Shown: positions 14,317 to 16,149 of the stretch, piece after piece
How the letters are laid out: every line of letters starts with the position of its first letter
Position numbering within the stretch: the first letter of the stretch is position 1
NCBI GenBank assembly: GCA_028869615.1
Contig: JAGWRQ010000027.1
Span: 1 to 16,149 of the forward strand
DNA length: 16,149 nucleotides
Source: Candidatus Methylomirabilota bacterium
GTDB lineage: Bacteria; Methylomirabilota; Methylomirabilia; Methylomirabilales; Methylomirabilaceae
Direction: 5' to 3'
The notes under the pieces: generated by a model
What the model saw: only the letters and a program-made list of their open reading frames with translations
Databases searched by the model: none
What the model was told of the DNA's origin: nothing
Position numbers and translations under genes: made by a program

Positions 14317-15638
14317 AGCGAAGCATTCCTGGAAAGCGGTCGAGGGCAATCTTCACCCGTGAGGCGCGCCACATGGCGCCTGGCCTGCAGTCGATCGCGC
14401 TGTATTCCGGACTGGCGATGGCCAAAGGGGAAGGATGCACCCTGATCGATGAGGACGGCAACCGATATCTCGATTTCATGGCCGGAATCGGCGTGGGGAG
14501 CATCGGGCATACGCACCCGCACTACGTCGAAGCCATGAAGGCTCAGATCGAGCGGCTGACGTTCGGCAGCTTCACCACCGAGAATCGGGCCCGGTTCCTC
14601 GCGCTGTTAGCGTCGGTGACGCCGCGAGGGCTCAAGCGGATCCAGATGTTTTCCGGCGGCGCGGAAGCGGTCGAGGCCGCCTTCCGACTGGCCAAGTCGG
14701 TGACGAAGAAGTTCGAGTTTGTCGGATTCTGGGGCGCGTTTCATGGTAAGACCGGCGGTGTCCTTGGGCTGTTGGGGGACGACTTTAAGAAGCAGTTGGG
14801 ACCGTTTGTCCCCGGCCTCTACAGCGCCCCGTACGCGAACTGTTATCGCTGTCCCTTGAGGCTCCGCTATCCCGACTGCGGCATTGCCTGCGCGGACTTC
14901 ATGCGCGAGGTCATCCGCTATCAGACCCAGGGCGAGATTGCCGCCATTATCGTGGAGCCGATCCAGGGGACTGCCGGAAACGTCATTCCGCCCCCAGGGT
15001 TCTTGAGTGCGGTGCAGGCGATTGCCAAGGAGTGCGGCGCCCTGTTGATTGCCGATGAGATGCTGACAGGCTTCGGCCGCACCGGTTCGATGTGGGGGTG
15101 CGATCACGAGCCGATTGTGCCGGATGTGATGACCGTCGGGAAGGGAATCGGCGGGGGGTTCCCGGTCAGCGGAGTCATCTCGACGCAAGAACTGATGGCG
15201 AGTAAGCCCTTCAGCAATCCGAGCGGCAGCTCCTCAAGCTATGGAGGCAATCCGCTCGCCGCAACAGCCGGGCTGGCCGCTCTCGAGGTGATTCTCAAGG
15301 AACAGCTTGTTGCGAATGCGAAGCGTATCGGCGCGGTCATGCTGAAGCAACTGGAAGCGATGAAGGAGAAATACTCATTTGTCGGCGATGTGCGGGGCCG
15401 AGGGCTCTTGCTCGGCATCGAACTGGTCAAGGATAGGCAGACTAAGGAGCCGCTTCCGAAATCTCTCACCCAGAAGTTGTTTCAGAGTTGCCTCAAACGG
15501 GGACTGCTGGCCATGTGCTATTCCTATAACATCCGGATCAATCCGCCTCTCATCATCACCGAACAGCAGGCATTGGAAGGTCTGGCTATCCTGGATGAGG
15601 CCTTTGCCGAACTCAATAAAACAGGGTATAGGGGTTAG
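14313..15638 (+). CDS. Class III PLP-dependent aminotransferase
   Basis: The 441-residue protein is a full-length fold-type I class III aminotransferase. The Schiff-base lysine is Lys277 (TVGKGIGGGFPVSG), the cofactor-nitrogen aspartate is Asp248 in ADEMLTGFGRTG, and the phosphate-binding FSGGAEAVEAA and FHGKTGG segments are present. Family members move an amino group from an amino acid to an aldehyde or ketone. Residues about 172-192 carry a Cys-bearing insert (NCYRCPLRLRYPDCGIACAD) that is found in a subgroup of these enzymes. ATG 14313 sits in an ATGA overlap with the ATP-grasp gene, with GGGAG at 14301-14305; an in-frame extension to 14277 is unlikely. The oxidoreductase that follows 14 bases later could supply the keto substrate. 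Relatives include GABA, ornithine and hopanoid (HpnO) aminotransferases; I cannot choose among them. Confidence 0.92.
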   Translation: MKRSIPGKRSRAIFTREARHMAPGLQSIALYSGLAMAKGEGCTLIDEDGNRYLDFMAGIGVGSIGHTHPHYVEAMKAQIERLTFGSFTTENRARFLALLASVTPRGLKRIQMFSGGAEAVEAAFRLAKSVTKKFEFVGFWGAFHGKTGGVLGLLGDDFKKQLGPFVPGLYSAPYANCYRCPLRLRYPDCGIACADFMREVIRYQTQGEIAAIIVEPIQGTAGNVIPPPGFLSAVQAIAKECGALLIADEMLTGFGRTGSMWGCDHEPIVPDVMTVGKGIGGGFPVSGVISTQELMASKPFSNPSGSSSSYGGNPLAATAGLAALEVILKEQLVANAKRIGAVMLKQLEAMKEKYSFVGDVRGRGLLLGIELVKDRQTKEPLPKSLTQKLFQSCLKRGLLAMCYSYNIRINPPLIITEQQALEGLAILDEAFAELNKTGYRG

Positions 15639-15652
15639 GGTATGTGGGAGCG

Positions 15653-16149
15653 ATGTTGAAGGGGGCCATCATCGGCCTGGGCAATGTGGCGGTGAATGGG
15701 CATCTGGTCGGATGGGAAGGATGCGAGCAGGCTTGGATTGTTGCCGCCGCTGATGCCCTTGAATCGAGACTCGCCCAGGAGCGATCGCGTCTTCCGGGAG
15801 CGAGGCTCTATGCCGATGTGTCGGCGATGCTGGCTGCCGAGGCCATTGACTTTGTCGATATCTGCACGCCCCCTGGAACGCACGCATCCCTGATACGGCT
15901 GGCTTTGAGTCGCGGGCTGCATGTGCTGTGTGAAAAGCCGCTCGTGCTCACGCCGGACGAGTTGCGGCTGGTCGGTGATGCCAGGGCGGAAAGCGGTCGT
16001 ATTCTCCATACAGTCCACAACTGGCGATACGCGCCGATTATCATGCAGGCGACAGCCCTGATCCGGCAAGGACAGATCGGGACCGTACAGTATATAAGCT
16101 GGCACGTCCACAGGCGCGAACCGTCGATCGCAGTACAGTCGGCCTCGGG
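15653..16149 (+). CDS. Gfo/Idh/MocA-family NAD(P)-dependent oxidoreductase, N-terminal part
   Basis: The frame is open to the window edge, giving the first 165 residues of a protein usually 320-360 long. It shows the Rossmann start MLKGAIIGLGNVAVNGH (GxGxxA rather than GxGxxG), a DFVDICTPPGTHASL strand-loop, the family EKP motif with Lys95 (LCEKPLVLTPDE), and HNWRYAP. These enzymes oxidise or reduce sugars, cyclitols and related alcohols. The start is uncertain: GGGAG (15646-15650) is only two bases from ATG 15653, so GTG 15644 in the same frame or TTG 15656 may be used. It follows the aminotransferase closely, and an oxidise-then-transaminate pair would make an amino sugar or aminocyclitol (inference). 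The substrate-binding half lies outside the window. Confidence 0.85.
   Translation, partial: MLKGAIIGLGNVAVNGHLVGWEGCEQAWIVAAADALESRLAQERSRLPGARLYADVSAMLAAEAIDFVDICTPPGTHASLIRLALSRGLHVLCEKPLVLTPDELRLVGDARAESGRILHTVHNWRYAPIIMQATALIRQGQIGTVQYISWHVHRREPSIAVQSAS

Noticed and set aside
14607..15188. 193-codon open frame on the minus strand
   Set aside because: It is antisense to the best-conserved part of the aminotransferase gene and its translation has no recognisable features.

Overview
The window reads as ordinary chromosome of a GC-rich, Gram-negative, free-living bacterium. The Gram-negative call rests on the LolA-like C-terminus at the left edge; GC-richness is an impression from reading and was not counted. 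The mix of housekeeping genes with a TldD/TldE pair, SPASM-type radical SAM enzymes and a histidine-rich membrane protein would fit a deep-branching environmental lineage such as candidate phylum NC10 (Methylomirabilota). That placement is a guess from style, not a demonstrated match. All genes I can support are on the + strand. No rRNA, tRNA, CRISPR array, transposase or intact mobile element was seen, and no gene-free gap exceeds about 235 bases.

Left third (1-3904), housekeeping and signalling. It holds the 3' end of a lolA-like gene, yajQ (nucleotide / cyclic-di-GMP-binding family), a diguanylate cyclase with a cut-down receiver domain followed by GAF and GGDEF, cinA (NMN amidohydrolase type), and thpR (RNA 2',3'-cyclic phosphodiesterase), which overlaps cinA by 17 bases.

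Middle (3941-11972), a protease / membrane / radical SAM region. A probable promoter (3941-3970) precedes four tightly packed genes: tldD (zinc HExxxH and C-terminal Cys ligand both present), tldE, a flippase-like integral membrane protein of the UPF0104/AglD2 (lysylphosphatidylglycerol synthase TM) superfamily, and a first SPASM-like radical SAM enzyme. The last three junctions are a 16-base gap, a 4-base overlap and a zero-base gap, so they look translationally coupled. A second, near-consensus promoter (TTGAGA-17-TATAAT at 9560-9588) then starts a transcript with a roughly 130-base potentially structured leader. That leader may hold a 31-codon ORF ending in a GTGA overlap with the next gene. 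The next gene is an unusual two-part membrane protein (soluble N-terminal domain plus a six-helix His-rich domain), followed by a second, Cys-rich SPASM radical SAM enzyme.

Right third (12048-16149), a compact biosynthetic operon. Its genes are a HAD-family hydrolase, a sugar-nucleotidyltransferase-like enzyme, an ATP-grasp ligase-like protein, a class III aminotransferase and a truncated Gfo/Idh/MocA oxidoreductase. The first three junctions are all ATGA stop/start overlaps. The enzyme set (oxidise, transaminate, dephosphorylate, nucleotidyl-activate, ligate) suggests production of an activated amino-bearing small molecule, perhaps a sugar, cyclitol or head group. The substrate cannot be read from sequence.

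The main candidate for something undescribed is the stretch 4048-16149, where a TldD/E protease, a lipid-flippase-like protein, two different SPASM radical SAM enzymes, an orphan membrane protein with a potentially structured leader, and a nucleotidyltransferase/ATP-grasp/aminotransferase operon sit next to one another on one strand. Whether they form one pathway is inference.
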